From Oscheius dolichura (taxonomy: Eukaryota; Nematoda; Chromadorea; Rhabditida; Rhabditidae), in contig OW051494.1 in the NCBI GenBank assembly GCA_932521035.1, positions 10,650,001 through 10,714,000 on the forward strand: a stretch of 64,000 nt of DNA. The letters run 5' to 3'. The notes beneath the pieces are model-generated. The model worked only from the letters and a program-made list of their open reading frames with translations. It made no database searches and was not told the DNA's origin. Shown one piece after another: positions 47,139 to 58,171 of this stretch; the stretch's first letter is position 1; every line of letters starts with the position of its first letter. A program made the position numbers and the translations under genes.

Positions 47139-50100
47139 TCACTGTTGCTCATTAGAAGCCTCTTTGACTATGTCTGCGATCAAACTTCCCGACAGCTTCA
47201 TCTTGCTCAGGTTTTCAATCTTCCTTCGGAGCTAAAACTCTCTTTTATTTTGTCTAAAGATTGAAAACTCACTTCGTCAGAGGTCAACGGAGGCTTCCTG
47301 CCCTCTTTCAGCTCCTCCATATTGTAAGCGACCCCTTTGTTGTACTCCTTTAACATAACCTTCAAATCAATTACCAGGAGTTTGTTTCCCCCATGTTTTG
47401 CTTTATTTTCCTAAAAAAGCTGGGTAAAAACAGGGAAAAGGAAGAAAATGCGTACCTCCACTTCAATAAGATGATTCAAATAGTCAAAATATGGATCAAC
47501 GCCGGCTTTGACGGAACTGAACTTCAGGAAGGCGGAGAATTCAAACGTGGCTTCTTTTATAAGGGCGTACTCACTTTGAATGTTGGCCAGCTAGAAAGTG
47601 TATCATAACAGGAAGATTTCTATCTCTTACCTTGATCTTCAAGTACTCCAGGACCATTTCAGCTCTCTGCTCGTCATTTTTACAAGTGTGGAACTGGTTC
47701 TTGTCTTCTTCCGTTGCCGTCGTCTCCTCTTTTCTCACAAGTTCATAAGTCATGTGCATGTGAACCTTCCAGTGGCACTTACACGTGATACAGATTCCCG
47801 TTTTATCGTTAAAAAATGCACATTTTTGAAGGCTAGGATCACCAATGGTTAGCGGCTGAATTGAAGTCTAGGGAAGCTATAAGGGTAACGTACCGTAATA
47901 GTGTTCATGAAGCAGTTATCGTGGCAAATTTTCTTAGGAACCGGATAAAATTGCCCGTCTGATTCTTGAATCATATCATTACATCGGGAATTAGTACAGA
48001 TCGTCCTTGGCTGGGCTAATTTTCTCTTATAAATCACTATCTGGAAACAGACAAATTATTGAAGTTTTTAGCCGAAATGGGCCCAAGGTTCACTCGGCGC
48101 AGTAATGGCCGCTCCCTTCTGACATTTTAGCTCCATTTCCAAAATTTTCAAATTTAAGAGCAAAATGTCCTCTACAAAACAGTTGTGGTACTTTCTAAAA
48201 GTAGGCCTTTTCGCACCTCAACGGCACCGAGTTTAGTCGCTGCCGTTATGGTAGTTCAAAAGGGGATGGCTTTCCACTAAAAAGCCCCGTTTCAGGTAGA
48301 AAACGTCTGTTTTTTTCCTGGGGATGGTTCGCTATGAAACTCAACGGCTCTATCAAACAGAAAATGCCAGAAGCATCCCAAAATTCCCACAATTCCCAGG
48401 TCCAGGCCATAGTCAAACCGCCTTACCTGTTTCTGTTCCATAACACTTCCCAGTTGTGCTCCTTTTTCCTTCAGCTTCTGGATCTAAAACCGTCCTTTAT
48501 TTTTTCCCTTTTCATAATCCCTACCTCCTTAATCTTAGTCTCCATCATTCTCTTATTAACAATTTGATTCTGCGCTATTTCCGTCAGCGGTCGAGCCAGG
48601 GCCACTAGCAGGCGTCTTGTGTTGTTGATATTTACCGTATCCTCCACCTGATGAGCCAGAAGTCCTTGGATCTTGTCCAGTAACCTAAAACCTGTTTTCT
48701 AGGAACAAAAAGGCCCTACTTTTTGCATTCTTCGACATTATGAACCCATCCGGCTGACAGGGTCTGGTGGGTGTTTTCTCCTCTGGCCAGCGGGAGCTTT
48801 ATCAAGGTGCACATGTAACGGAAGCAGTCGTTATCAAAACAGAAGATATTTGACCTAAAAATGAGGAGAACATGAAAATTTCACTGAAAATACTCACTTA
48901 TTGGCCTTAATCATAACTCCGGCTGTTTTTTCCAGTTCCTCCAAGTAGTGACCCAAAACAGCTATCGTATCCCCGGGTCTATATAGGGTAGACCGGGTGT
49001 TAGTGAAGCAGAAGAGGATATTCTTCGTGGCGCTTCGATGCAACTTGATCAGAACGTTATCCAAGCAATTCCTGAATCCCATAGACAGTTTCGACTCGTT
49101 TGGCTTCAATAGAATACAGATGGCGCTGAGATTTCTGAAAATAAGGTCTCAAATGGAACAGGAGCGGATTTACCCTATCTGCCGGACGAGATCAAGAATT
49201 TTGCCAAAATTAGCCTCATCCTGAGAAGCGCCGCGGGTATCATTCACCCCCGGAGTATCAATGATTCGAAGCATTTTAGTGGCTCCATTTTCTTCCCATT
49301 TGATACAATGTAAGAGTGGTTCCTGAAGCGAAAAGAGAGATTATTTTAAAGGAATAAATTCTTACCTGGGTCCGGGACCTTCCTCCCTCTGTAAACTGCT
49401 CATTTTCGCTGTTCTTCTTCCCTTTATCACAATTCGCCTCGACTGTTATTAACCTCTGTTTCATGATCTTAAAAAACCGATTCTATAACCTTTTCTATAG
49501 ATAAAAATACCATTTGTTCGTCCTTGGTCTTGATCGTTGTCACGGAAAAGGAGGATTTCATCAGGATAACGGGTGTTTCCTCCAATGCTTCATCCATGGA
49601 GTCGTATTTGACATAATTGGCGAAACTGTTGATGAATGTCGTCTTTCCGACTCCTGTTTCCCCCAGGAGGAGAATATTAAACACGTTTTTCGGGTCCACA
49701 TCTCCGATGGAGAGGTCCTGCTCCGTTAGCCAGGTGACAGGAGGCGGCGGAGGGGATGGAGGAAGAGGACGGGCGGCTACAGAGGGAGAAGCGTTCCTGA
49801 AACTGGGTTTCTAACTTCCAGGAGATATTTTGGAGACTCACATTGGTGATTCCCGTCCATAATTGGAATTTATCAAGTCCAGCCCAGAGTTAGCGACCAT
49901 TTGTTTAGGAGTTCTATAGGAAGGAACCGTTACTCTGAAGATTATCCATAAAGGTTAAAAAATAGACCGAACCTGGGTTTTTCTTCCTTTTCCCTGGTAC
50001 TAGACCCACTAGAGCCTGTTAGACTGCTAATCATGGATTTGAAGCCCTCTTTCATGTGGTAGATAGGCCCGCTTCTCACTGGTGGCTCCTCCTTGAGCAT

Positions 50101-51599
50101 CCCATAGGTTCTAGTGGATGGTGCAGAGTTCAGGGCAGCTGGTTCTTTCACTTGTTGTGATTTTTCCTGCCTATTAGCTTCACCTCTGACCAGAGAAGGC
50201 AAAGAAGGGAAATAATCGGTCCTAAAATTGGGGAAACTCAAAACAAAATCGGCTGAAAATCCTACCGGCCGGAATTTTGAACACTTTTCGGAGAATAAAT
50301 ACCGTCCGAAGCTTGTTCCTTATCCCTTTTTGAGATACCGTCATCCTCAAAGATATTCCGCTCTCTAAAATTAGAGAAACATTATCCAAAGCCCCGAAAA
50401 ACCTACAAGGTCACTACAGTACGATTCTTCTTATTTGCCTCTGACAATTTCATCGTTTGAATCTTAACCGGGCTGACGGTCTCAATATCTCCGTTGTTCT
50501 TCTCCACCATGACCCAAGAATCTTCGGACGAACAGGAAATTTGCTCCTCTGACCTAGAAGAAACAGAAAAATGGAATAAAACTAAGGGAATACCTTTTTG
50601 TCCCTTTGGAAGCAATCTGATCGAAGCGATAACTCTTCGAGTTGAATAGTTCCCGCTGTTTAACCGCCTCATTTTGTGGACTGATGTCTGCTACTTTTGG
50701 AAGGGCGTTAGGATCCCGGGGAACTAGCCGTTTTCTAAAAAAAAATGAAGACTCCTCAAAATTTGATAGGAAATTTAGACCCGGATCCCGGCAGCCCGAT
50801 CTCCTGCACCCCTAAAATCTCGGCAAGTTATAAAGGCGTCACAGTTTTGTAACTGTTTGGAATAAAGATGATCCTCCTGCCGAGACTTTACGGGTGCAGG
50901 GGATCGGACTACCGGGTACCGAGGGAAAACTTACACGGTGATGTCAGCATAACTTGGCGGTGAGGCCAAAGACGACTTCCTAGCTTGTTCTGCCTCCAAA
51001 TTCTCATATTTGACCGTCAATTTTTGTACTTTACTCTCCTTTTGGTCAGTTTTCTCTTTAGGATCCTCATATTTCTTCTGTTCCTCGTTAAATTTGAGAA
51101 GAATTCTAGAAATAAATCAGCAAGTAAAATAAGGAAAGGTGAACTCACTCCTTAGCTTCGGCTAGTGCATCCTCCGCCAATTTATCCTGGTCCACAATAA
51201 GGTCATACCATTCTTCGGCTAGTTGACGAGTTTTGGGTTTTAGATATGGAAAAAGGGTGTTAATTTTGGTCCAATTCTTTTTGGCTATCAGCCTATACAA
51301 TTCATCATTGCATTCCGGCTTCAGTTCGGAAAGAATCTCCGGAGGAGGATTTACTCTTTTCTGAAAGGGAAGATATTTTTGAGCGGACGGAAAGCAGCTT
51401 CAAAATAGGATATAAAAAATCCTACCTTCTCTGTCCAGGCTATGTATTCCGATGACCCATTGGGCTCCATGTTCAGGACAGTCTTAATGTTGAGATGCTT
51501 GAATTTCGGTGAATCATCTCCAAGGATATCAGTATGGATGAGTTTAATAGTCTCAGCGTTAGATGACTCCAAAAAGGGGAAGGGCGTCTTCTTTTCCAT
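47139..51599 (-). CDS. P-loop GTPase D, divergent long paralogue
   Basis: Twenty exons, from 51599-51426 (first) to 47231-47139 (last), give about 1049 residues. Two diverged helical modules lie in residues ~7-125 (PFPFLESSNAETIK..., PPEILSELKPECND...). About 300 residues of charged, Ser/Pro-rich linker follow. The G domain (from ~475) has GETGVGKTTFINSFANYV and DTPGVNDTRGASQDE. It lacks the GQSSTQSP stretch seen in B and C. FCFTNTRSTLYRPGDT, FCFDNDCFRYMC, NINNTRRLLVALARPLTEIA, and the zinc-like set TICTNSRC, ICHDNC, CITCKCHWKVHMHM are kept. The C-terminal basic tail of A-C is much reduced. The gene converges on GTPase C. A MITE sits in intron 3. Substitutions in the switch regions suggest altered nucleotide handling. 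Confidence 0.85.
50775..50925. mobile_element. MITE family R1, copy in GTPase D intron 3
   Basis: CCGGCAGCCCGATCTCCTGC-ACCCCTAAAATCTCGGCAAG opposes CCTGCCGAGACTTTACGGGT-GCAGGGGATCGGACTACCGG. The core is TATAAAGGCGTCACAGTTTT-GTAACTG and GGAATAAAGATGATCC. Confidence 0.92.
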
Positions 51600-52080
51600 C
51601 TTGAGAACTTGAATAAGAGCTGGGTTGACTAGCGATTAGCCGGGGTAAGGGATGAAGAAATCGATATCTGTTTTCGTTTGGGTCGGTGACTTGAAAGCGA
51701 CGCATGAATCCTCTGCACTGTTTACTACGCTTTGAGCTGCCGGGGGAACTACGGGCAACTACGGGCAAATATAAACCATCAAAGTCTGTTTTCCACAAAT
51801 TCGGAAAGGCTAGTTGGTAGAGAATTTTCTGGCGATAATGTAGAACCCAAACAGTTTGGAAAAAGGGCAAAATCTTATCCGGAACGGCCTTCTCCATCCC
51901 GTGGTGAAGCTTGGCGGTCCGTATTATCCATGGTCCTCTTTTAAAATTGTATTTCCCCCTTATTGCTGGAAGTTTTCAACAGATCCCCAAAAAGAACCAG
52001 ACTATACCACGTTGAAGTTTGTTTCATTGTGTCTTCTTTATAAGAACGACAGCCACCGCCGACAATGAGCCGACTATTCG
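51600..52080. other. divergent spacer, GTPase D / C-type lectin
   Basis: A 481-bp head-to-head interval. Frames open across it on both strands but show no domain and contradict each other. It probably holds both promoters. Confidence 0.5.
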
Positions 52081-53289
52081 ATGGCTGCACTTCCCGCTTT
52101 TCTGCTCCTTTTAGGAAGTGCCCTGGCTTGTGATCCAGATCTCTCCTCTGTCCTTCTCCACAAATGCGTTACTCTTCCCTTCCGAACCCTCACCTCCAAG
52201 GTTCTTCCCTTTTTTTCATTAGAAAAGGGGAAATTTTTCAGTTTGAATGCGTTGCTTCGACTCCTATTAATTATGACTGTGGCCAGTTGGCATTCCTTGG
52301 TGGAACAACCGAACGAATCCTTGTCACAAGCCCTAAAGCGGCTCAATATATTCGGCAGGGGCTGATGTCCGATGAAAACAGTCAAATGTGCCTGATTCGT
52401 AAGGGATTAGTCCTTTAAATGGTGAAAACTGAGGTTTAGAATGGAAGGGAACCTGTGATGGAGTCGACAGGATCGATGACCTTTGCGTAAAGGTCGAAGA
52501 ATCCCGTCAGTTTTTAATTTTGTTCCTGAAAGTCTCATTCCAGCTAAGACCTGGTCGGCTGCTTCTTCTGATTGTGATTCCCGCAGTTATAACCTCTTCA
52601 CCCCTCACACTGACGACGATTTACAAAAATTCTGGTCATACGTTCGGGATTATTCCTCCGAAGACTTCTGGCTCGGCGCGGCTACTGCGGGAAATGTCTG
52701 GCTATTCAGTGACGATAAGACCGTCGATTTCTTCCGACTCTTTCCAGATACCTGTAAAATTTACACACTTTCTAATAGCCACAGCGTTCAGTCAGTAATC
52801 AGAGTCTGTTATCCTGTAATGGAACTGAAGGAGGCGGTGGAGGAGGAGGAGATGGCACGTGGACTGGGGACTGGTGGACTCCGCTGGTACTGCCATCGAC
52901 AATTTACAAAAGACAGGTCGACGGATGGCCACAGGATCCCTTCTGTGATTCCTCCAGCAATGGAGACCTCTGGCCACATCGGTGGTCTAACTGTAGCGGA
53001 AATAATAACAATCCCGGCAGCTGTGGAGAAGGAATGGGAGCAGACGGCGCCCTGGCTCTGATATTCCATTCCAAGTCCCAGAGCCACGCTTATTTGGGCT
53101 ATGAGGCGGTTCGAATGGCCAGCGACAGGTAGAAAAGAGTAGGAATTAAATAATTCTAGCAATTTTAGATTCCCCTACGTCTGTGTGAAGCCATCCTCCC
53201 CCTACGTGGCCCTGCCGTCCCAGCCGGTGACAACCGTCGCGCCCCCGATTGCCACCACCAGTTTCCCAGACGTATGGCCCAATCCATAA
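52081..53289 (+). CDS. secreted C-type lectin-domain protein
   Basis: Six exons (52081-52200, 52242-52398, 52440-52505, 52544-52753, 52792-53128, 53169-53289) give 336 residues. MAALPAFLLLLGSALA is a signal peptide. The lectin fold is seen in KTWSAASSDC (helix 1), LFTPHTDDDLQKFW, EDFWLGAATAGNVWLFSDD (the WxG core), WSNCSGNN and the closing FPYVCVKP. An unusual Gly-rich insertion (TEGGGGGGDG) sits before the last third. No EPN or QPD calcium-site triplet is evident, so sugar binding is uncertain. Such proteins in nematodes are secreted and often infection-induced. The tail is Thr/Pro-rich. It converges on the next gene, whose stop is 22 bp away. Confidence 0.88.
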
Positions 53290-53311
53290 GAATAAATAAA
53301 GAGTTCATTGC

Positions 53312-53990
53312 TCACATACAACCACTACAATGCTTTCGTTTTTGGAATAATTGAACACCGGCTCGCTGGTATTTGGTTATGATTTCTTGCTCCTTTCGGG
53401 TGAGTTTACGGCTGGGTATTAGGGATGGGATGCCCTTCTCCAAGAAGCTGGCCTCGATTTCGATTTGGATACATTCAGCAGGCAGGAGGGTCACCCGATT
53501 TACCCAAATTAGAGGCTCCAGTTTGTCGGAAATCCTAAAACTATAGAAGCAATTGGTTAAAACTGGGTTGAGACTCACCTGTGCCGGTCTAAAGAGGGCT
53601 GATCAACTTGGAGCTTCTCCCCGGTGAAGAGCTGGACCAGTTTGGCATTGGAGAGGAGATAGACGACGCCTTCTTCACAATCCTTGCCAGTCCACGGGGT
53701 GGGGATATCTTTCAAGATAATTGGAAGAGCATCAAAGACGGTTAATGATATATAGGTGGTGGTGAGAACGGTGTGGGTATGAATCTTGAAAGAGGGCATA
53801 TCTCTCGCGGCGTGGGAAAGTCGTAACTGGCAGATTGAAGCGAAATCGATCGATAGGGAAAGCTGGGAAGCGCCGTCCCGAGAAATGGGCAGCTCGCTTT
53901 CGAAGGGAAGTGCTTTCGGAAAGGGAGTGGGGGAGATAACTTTGGAATCAAACTGTGGATAGGCGGATCCACGACGACGGTATTCCTCTA
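53312..53990 (-). CDS. unrecognised gene, 5' end unclear or truncated
   Basis: Two exons are clear: one open from about 53990 to 53579, and 53534-53312, joined across a 44-nt intron with TTTTAG. The frame contains an internal Met at 53799 (MPSFKIHTHTVLTTTYISLT) but stays open upstream (SIEEYRRRGSAYPQFDS). The product of roughly 200 residues is beta-rich and ends QLFQKRKHCSGCM. I do not recognise a family. Upstream of about 54010 the sequence becomes dispersed repeat R3, so the true first exon may lie beyond the repeat or have been lost. Confidence that it is coding comes from the long consistent frame and the clean intron. Confidence 0.5.
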
Positions 53991-54009
53991 TGCTGGTGAC
54001 TCTCCCATT

Positions 54010-54400
54010 GTCATGGTGGAAGGCTGCCTCTACTCAACTGAAGCTCCCGGTAAAGAATCGAATGACTTTTCCGTCACAAGTTTTCCACTTCTGTGGATCA
54101 ATCATATCCCACTGAAAAGAGCTCCTCGAACGCTATCCATGCGTGTTCCTAGCTCCACCGAAATGAATTCCTTGCAAGTATTTCAATTTGAAATAGACTT
54201 AATACTAATCCTCCACAGCAGCCTCAATTGAGTTATCCCCTCCCGAAACTGATGGAGGAGCCACGCCCCGAAATATTGGCTAGAATGGAAGTCCGATACC
54301 TCCTTGGAATCGTCTCCTCAAGCTGGTCAAAGAGCACCGGAGCTGAATCTGCAAAACTAGCTCTCGCCGTTGAACGAGGCATCTGAACCACGCTATGGCT
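54010..54400 (+). repeat. dispersed repeat family R3, copy 3
   Basis: Landmarks are ATGGTGGAAGGCTGCCTCTA, CCACTTCTGTGGATCAATCA, AAAGAGCTCCTCGAACGCTA, TCAATTGAGTTATCCCC and GGAATCGTCTCCTCAAGCTG, in the same order as in the 59.8 kb copy. Confidence 0.75.
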
Positions 54401-54479
54401 CCAAAATCAATCATTCAAGAAATTTTGCCCTAGAACATGTTGGTTCCCCATCGGGTCTAAAAAGTGGAAGACCATAATT

Positions 54480-54770
54480 CGAATTCGCGGTAAACCATGA
54501 ATTGGATTTTCCTGTTTTTTAGCTGGACTTTTTTTTCGTTTTTACGCGGCAGTCTGCATTTTTACGCGGGAGTCTGGAGAGGTGGCAGGAGTCACCACGG
54601 CGAGAAAAATACAGAGGTGGCAGGAGTCACCACGGCGAGAAAACCATGAAGACCATAATTCGAATTCGCGGTAAACCATGAGGCATCTTCTTTCACGGGG
54701 CAGTCTGCATTTTTACGCGGCAGTCTACGTTTTTACCCGGCAGTCTTTACTTTGCTCACTTGCTATGGTT
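54480..54770. repeat. cluster of interleaved short direct repeats
   Basis: A segment of about 180 bp is built of repeated blocks: ACCATAATTCGAATTCGCGG-TAAACCATGA twice, GAGGTGGCAGGAGTCACCAC-GGCGAGAAAA twice, and GCAGTCTGCATTTTTACGCGG variants four times. This is consistent with replication slippage or local duplication. Confidence 0.8.
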
Positions 54771-55182
54771 TACCATGAATTGGATTCTAGTTCTTCGAAC
54801 GTCTTCCCGAGAGAGAGAGAAAAGAGACGAAGGGGGTTGGCCACCGCGTGAAATGAAGCTAGAGGGGAGATCCAGGGTAAGAAGACTTTTTGTGGCGGTT
54901 TTATTGGGGAACAACTTACTGGGCGAAAAAAGACGATTTTATTACAAAAGACAACCCTTTTCACTCCAACCTTCCTTTCCCTGTGATTATGGAATATTTC
55001 CAAATTTCCTTGTAGTTTCGTCTCCCGTCACTCCTTTCTCCCCTCCTATTGTCTTTCCGGCTTCCTGATATATTGTCCTTTACACTCTGTCTAGGCAGGA
55101 ATGAATAGACCGCTGGGAAAAGTATTCTTATTCTTCTCTTGCAGGCCTCACCTGGAAGACGCCTCGTTTATCGGGCATCCGA

Positions 55183-57708
55183 TGTATGGCCCGGTTCTTC
55201 TTTTATCTCTTGTTCCATTAATTGCTGCTCAAAGTTGCCAACCAAATGGAACATGGAGCGCCTGGTATCTCTCCGGAACACAACCAAATGGTATACTAAT
55301 TTTACTGAGAGACAACGCAATATAATATAGGCTATGATTACTGTGGCGCGTGCCTTAATGCCAATTTTAGCCGAACTTGTGAAACGAATGCGGCAACCTG
55401 CCCTTGTGTGTTAGTGTATTTTCATATTTGTTTAAAGGAACGAAAATTTTAGCGGAATAAATACGCAGTTTGCCAATACGAACACGGAACCATGTCTACC
55501 TCCTCGTGAACCTTGTTGCCCCGGATTTACCGTTCAAGCTGATGGAAATTGCGGGCCAATCTCGCCCGCATTAGCGCCAGATCCAACTCCACCAAATCCC
55601 CCTCCTGTCAATGGAACTTCGTGCACAGCAGCACGGTACTGGGGAGCGTGGGGACCGTGGAGTGCTTGCAATTCGAGTTGTGGTGCCTGTGGCGTCTCTC
55701 AAAGGATTCGTCCCTGTGCATCAGTGGCTTGGGGCTGCCCGTGCCCCTCCACTGCTTCTAGCTTTAGTTGCCAGACAAAGGCTTGTGGAGAGCCAGTCTG
55801 TACCACGGGACCTCCCTGCTGTGGCAATGCTACCGTCACTGTCGGCTACGATGGAACGGAATACTGTAATCCCTTCGCTGCAAAGATCCTCGCTGCCGGT
55901 AATCAGTGACAGTAGCTCAATAGTGTAATATAATGCAGGCGGAAATTTGACGTGTGATGGACTTTGGGCAGAATGGACCGGCAATGGAGTTTGTTCGGCG
56001 AGCTGTGGTGCCTGCGGAAGCAAAATGGAAAAGAGAGCATGCTGGCCAAGTGGATGTCATTGCGAGTCAGTTTTCCTCTCTTTTTTGTAGCAGCTAACTT
56101 ATTTTTAGCGGCCCTTTCAACCGGTCATCGCCGTGCAATGCTCAACCCTGCCCAGCTCCCAGCCAGCCGTGCTGCCCGACGTATGGAGTCTATACTGATC
56201 CTGCGACCGGCATTAACTCCTGTGCAACTTGCAATAGCAGTTACCTCTGGGCTGAATGGACCGATGCCCCTGGAGCAGTGTGCGCGGTATAGTAGTCCAT
56301 TTCCAACAGAGACACGAATTCAACGTCTTCGCTACGGGACCCGGTTGCTTTAAAACAGGTCCCACAGCGGAGACGCGCCGCGACAATTCGTGTCTTTTTC
56401 GCAATAATTTCCTCGTTTTTAACTGATTTTCTGAGCTTAGGACTACTGTGGGTCCTGTGCCACTATCGACCAAGTTCGAAAATGTGCTAGTGGATGTTGT
56501 CCGTGAGTTTGAATTTGAAATACGACGGTAAAAACGAAATTTATAGAGCGAATGGGCAAACAACCCAGACAGTTCCATGCGGTTTATCCGTCTGTCTCTA
56601 CCCGAGAGCATCATGCTGCGCTCCATATAAGAAAGTGATATTTAATTCTACACCCATTTGCGGTCTGGACCCTACGACAACCACCGGTGTTCCAAACACG
56701 ACAACAACTACACCGCCTCCTTGCCCGCCCGGCGGAGGAACCTGGAGTGTTTGGAGCTTGGCACCAAATCAAAATGGTCAATAACCAACAGGAGATAGAT
56801 GACTGATCACGTAATTCTAGGTTTTGATGTTTGCGGCTCATGCTGGCTGGCAAATTATGTAAGAACGTGTCTGGATGGAGCAACCTGCCCCTGTGTGTAA
56901 GTTTAATTTTTGGCCATTTACGTTCTTGAAATCCTGTTGTTATGAAATGATTTCAGAGGTTCCAACACTGCTCAAGCCTCAGCCAATGTCGACGTCTGCC
57001 TCTATCCCCGCTACTCGTGCTGTCCCGGCAAAACAAAACAAATAGTTAACGGCACCTTCATCTGTGGACCATTAACGCTCCTGCCGCCGGATTCCACTCC
57101 TTTAACCTGCACTCAATATGGCGCTTGGGGAGGATGGAATAGCTGGTCGACGTGTTCGGCCACATGTGGAATGTGCGGGGTCCGACAAAGGAACCGAACT
57201 TGTACTTCTGAACCAGGCTGCCCTTGTAAAAACCCGGACATTGACAAATATCAGACAGAGAGGTGCGGTGGTTATCTCTGCCCCACTGGCTCTCCCTGCT
57301 GTAACGGCTTTGCTCTGGTAAAAGGCTATGACGGGTATACATATTGTGGAACATCCACCGTAGCTCCTGTCTGCACCGGAACTTGGAGTGCATGGTACGG
57401 GGCCAATGAAAACTACCCAAATACTACGACTTGCACGGTATTTCGCAATGATTTCTTTAATTATCCAATTTTTCTGAGATTAGGACAGCTGCGGCAACTG
57501 TGGTTTAATAGCCCAATATCGTTTCTGTTACCCGTCTGGATGTCAATGCCCGTAAGTTTTATCTTTCTCCCGGTGCAAAACAAGGCATTTCAGAGGATCT
57601 CGCTGGCAAAATGTCGCCTGTGGGAATACCGTCTGCTTATATCCGAGACAATCCTGCTGCACTCCATACAAGAAGTCTATATCTGGCTCCACGTTTATAT
57701 GTGGTTAA
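55183..57708 (+). CDS. secreted cysteine-rich protein with TSP1-like motifs
   Basis: Eleven exons read through in one frame to a stop at 57706, about 650 residues. MYGPVLLLSLVPLIAAQS is a signal peptide. The chain alternates WSAW-type tryptophan motifs (TWSAWYL, WGPWSACNSSCGACG, WNSWSTCSATCGMCG, TWSVWSL) with Cys modules of the form CG-x2-C...C-x-C...CC. The W-x2-W-x2-C-x3-CG pattern resembles thrombospondin type 1 repeats. The modules end CLYPRQSCCTPYKK or close variants, so the protein grew by module duplication. It has Thr/Pro linkers (TTTTGVPNTTTTTPPP) likely to be O-glycosylated. I infer an extracellular matrix or cuticle/surface protein; no named family is assigned. Intron 5 contains R2 copy 4. 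A lone related module lies at 35.4-35.65 kb. Confidence 0.82.
56288..56405. repeat. hairpin repeat family R2, copy 4 (in TSP1-like gene intron)
   Basis: TAGTCCATTTCCAACAGAGA-CACGAATT, CTTCGCTACGGGACCCGG, CAGGTCCCACAGCGGAGACG-CGCCGC and AATTCGTGTCT: the outer ends here are ACACGAATT/AATTCGTGT, differing from other copies yet still mutually complementary. Confidence 0.75.
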
Positions 57709-58171
57709 CTACTGAGGCAATAAATATCATTTATGCAGTTGATTCTACGGAAACAGAGTAAAAAATACGGGTTACAGTCCATTTTCTAGGGAAATTTCAG
57801 ATCTTTTTGCGATTTCGGGTCATATTTCCCTACTTTTTGACTCAAGATTACTGTAAAAAGTGCCCTAATTGGTCTCACAGCGGAGGGGTTAGCCTTCCCT
57901 CTTAAGCTGGGAACGAATTAAAGCTTAACAACCCCTGAAATCTTATTAAAACCATCATATCCCTGCTATTTCCATTCTATTCCCAGTATTCATTTCCAGT
58001 CTATATTTATCGGAAGTTTTTGTAGTCTTCTGCTCCTAATTCCCCCCAGAGACGTGATTACTTTCTGTCCCAGTCGCGGCTTATCGGTAATTACCCCTCG
58101 AGTTGAGATCTCTTAATTTACCTTTCTATAATTAGCCAGAAGGGCACCCGCTCCCCCCTACCTTCTCTCAA
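57709..58171. other. spacer upstream of G gamma gene
   Basis: AT-rich, with no open frame of note. It likely includes the 3' end of the cysteine-rich gene and the promoter of the G gamma gene. Confidence 0.5.

Larger units (their letters stand above)
53991..55182. other. repeat-rich spacer
   Basis: It contains R3 copy 3 (54010-54400) and a patch at 54480-54770 in which short motifs are directly repeated: GGTGGCAGGAGTCACCACGG (twice), ACCATAATTCGAATTCGCGG (twice) and TTTTTACGCGGCAGTCT (several). No gene is supported. Confidence 0.6.

Noticed and set aside
51559-51944. Open frames on both strands between GTPase D and the lectin
   Set aside because: Mutually overlapping, without domain or splice support; better explained as a divergent promoter region.
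53742-53972. Alternative frame starting MDPPIHSLIPKL
   Set aside because: It overlaps the frame that splices properly into 53534-53312 and shows Pro/Ser bias typical of a shadow frame.
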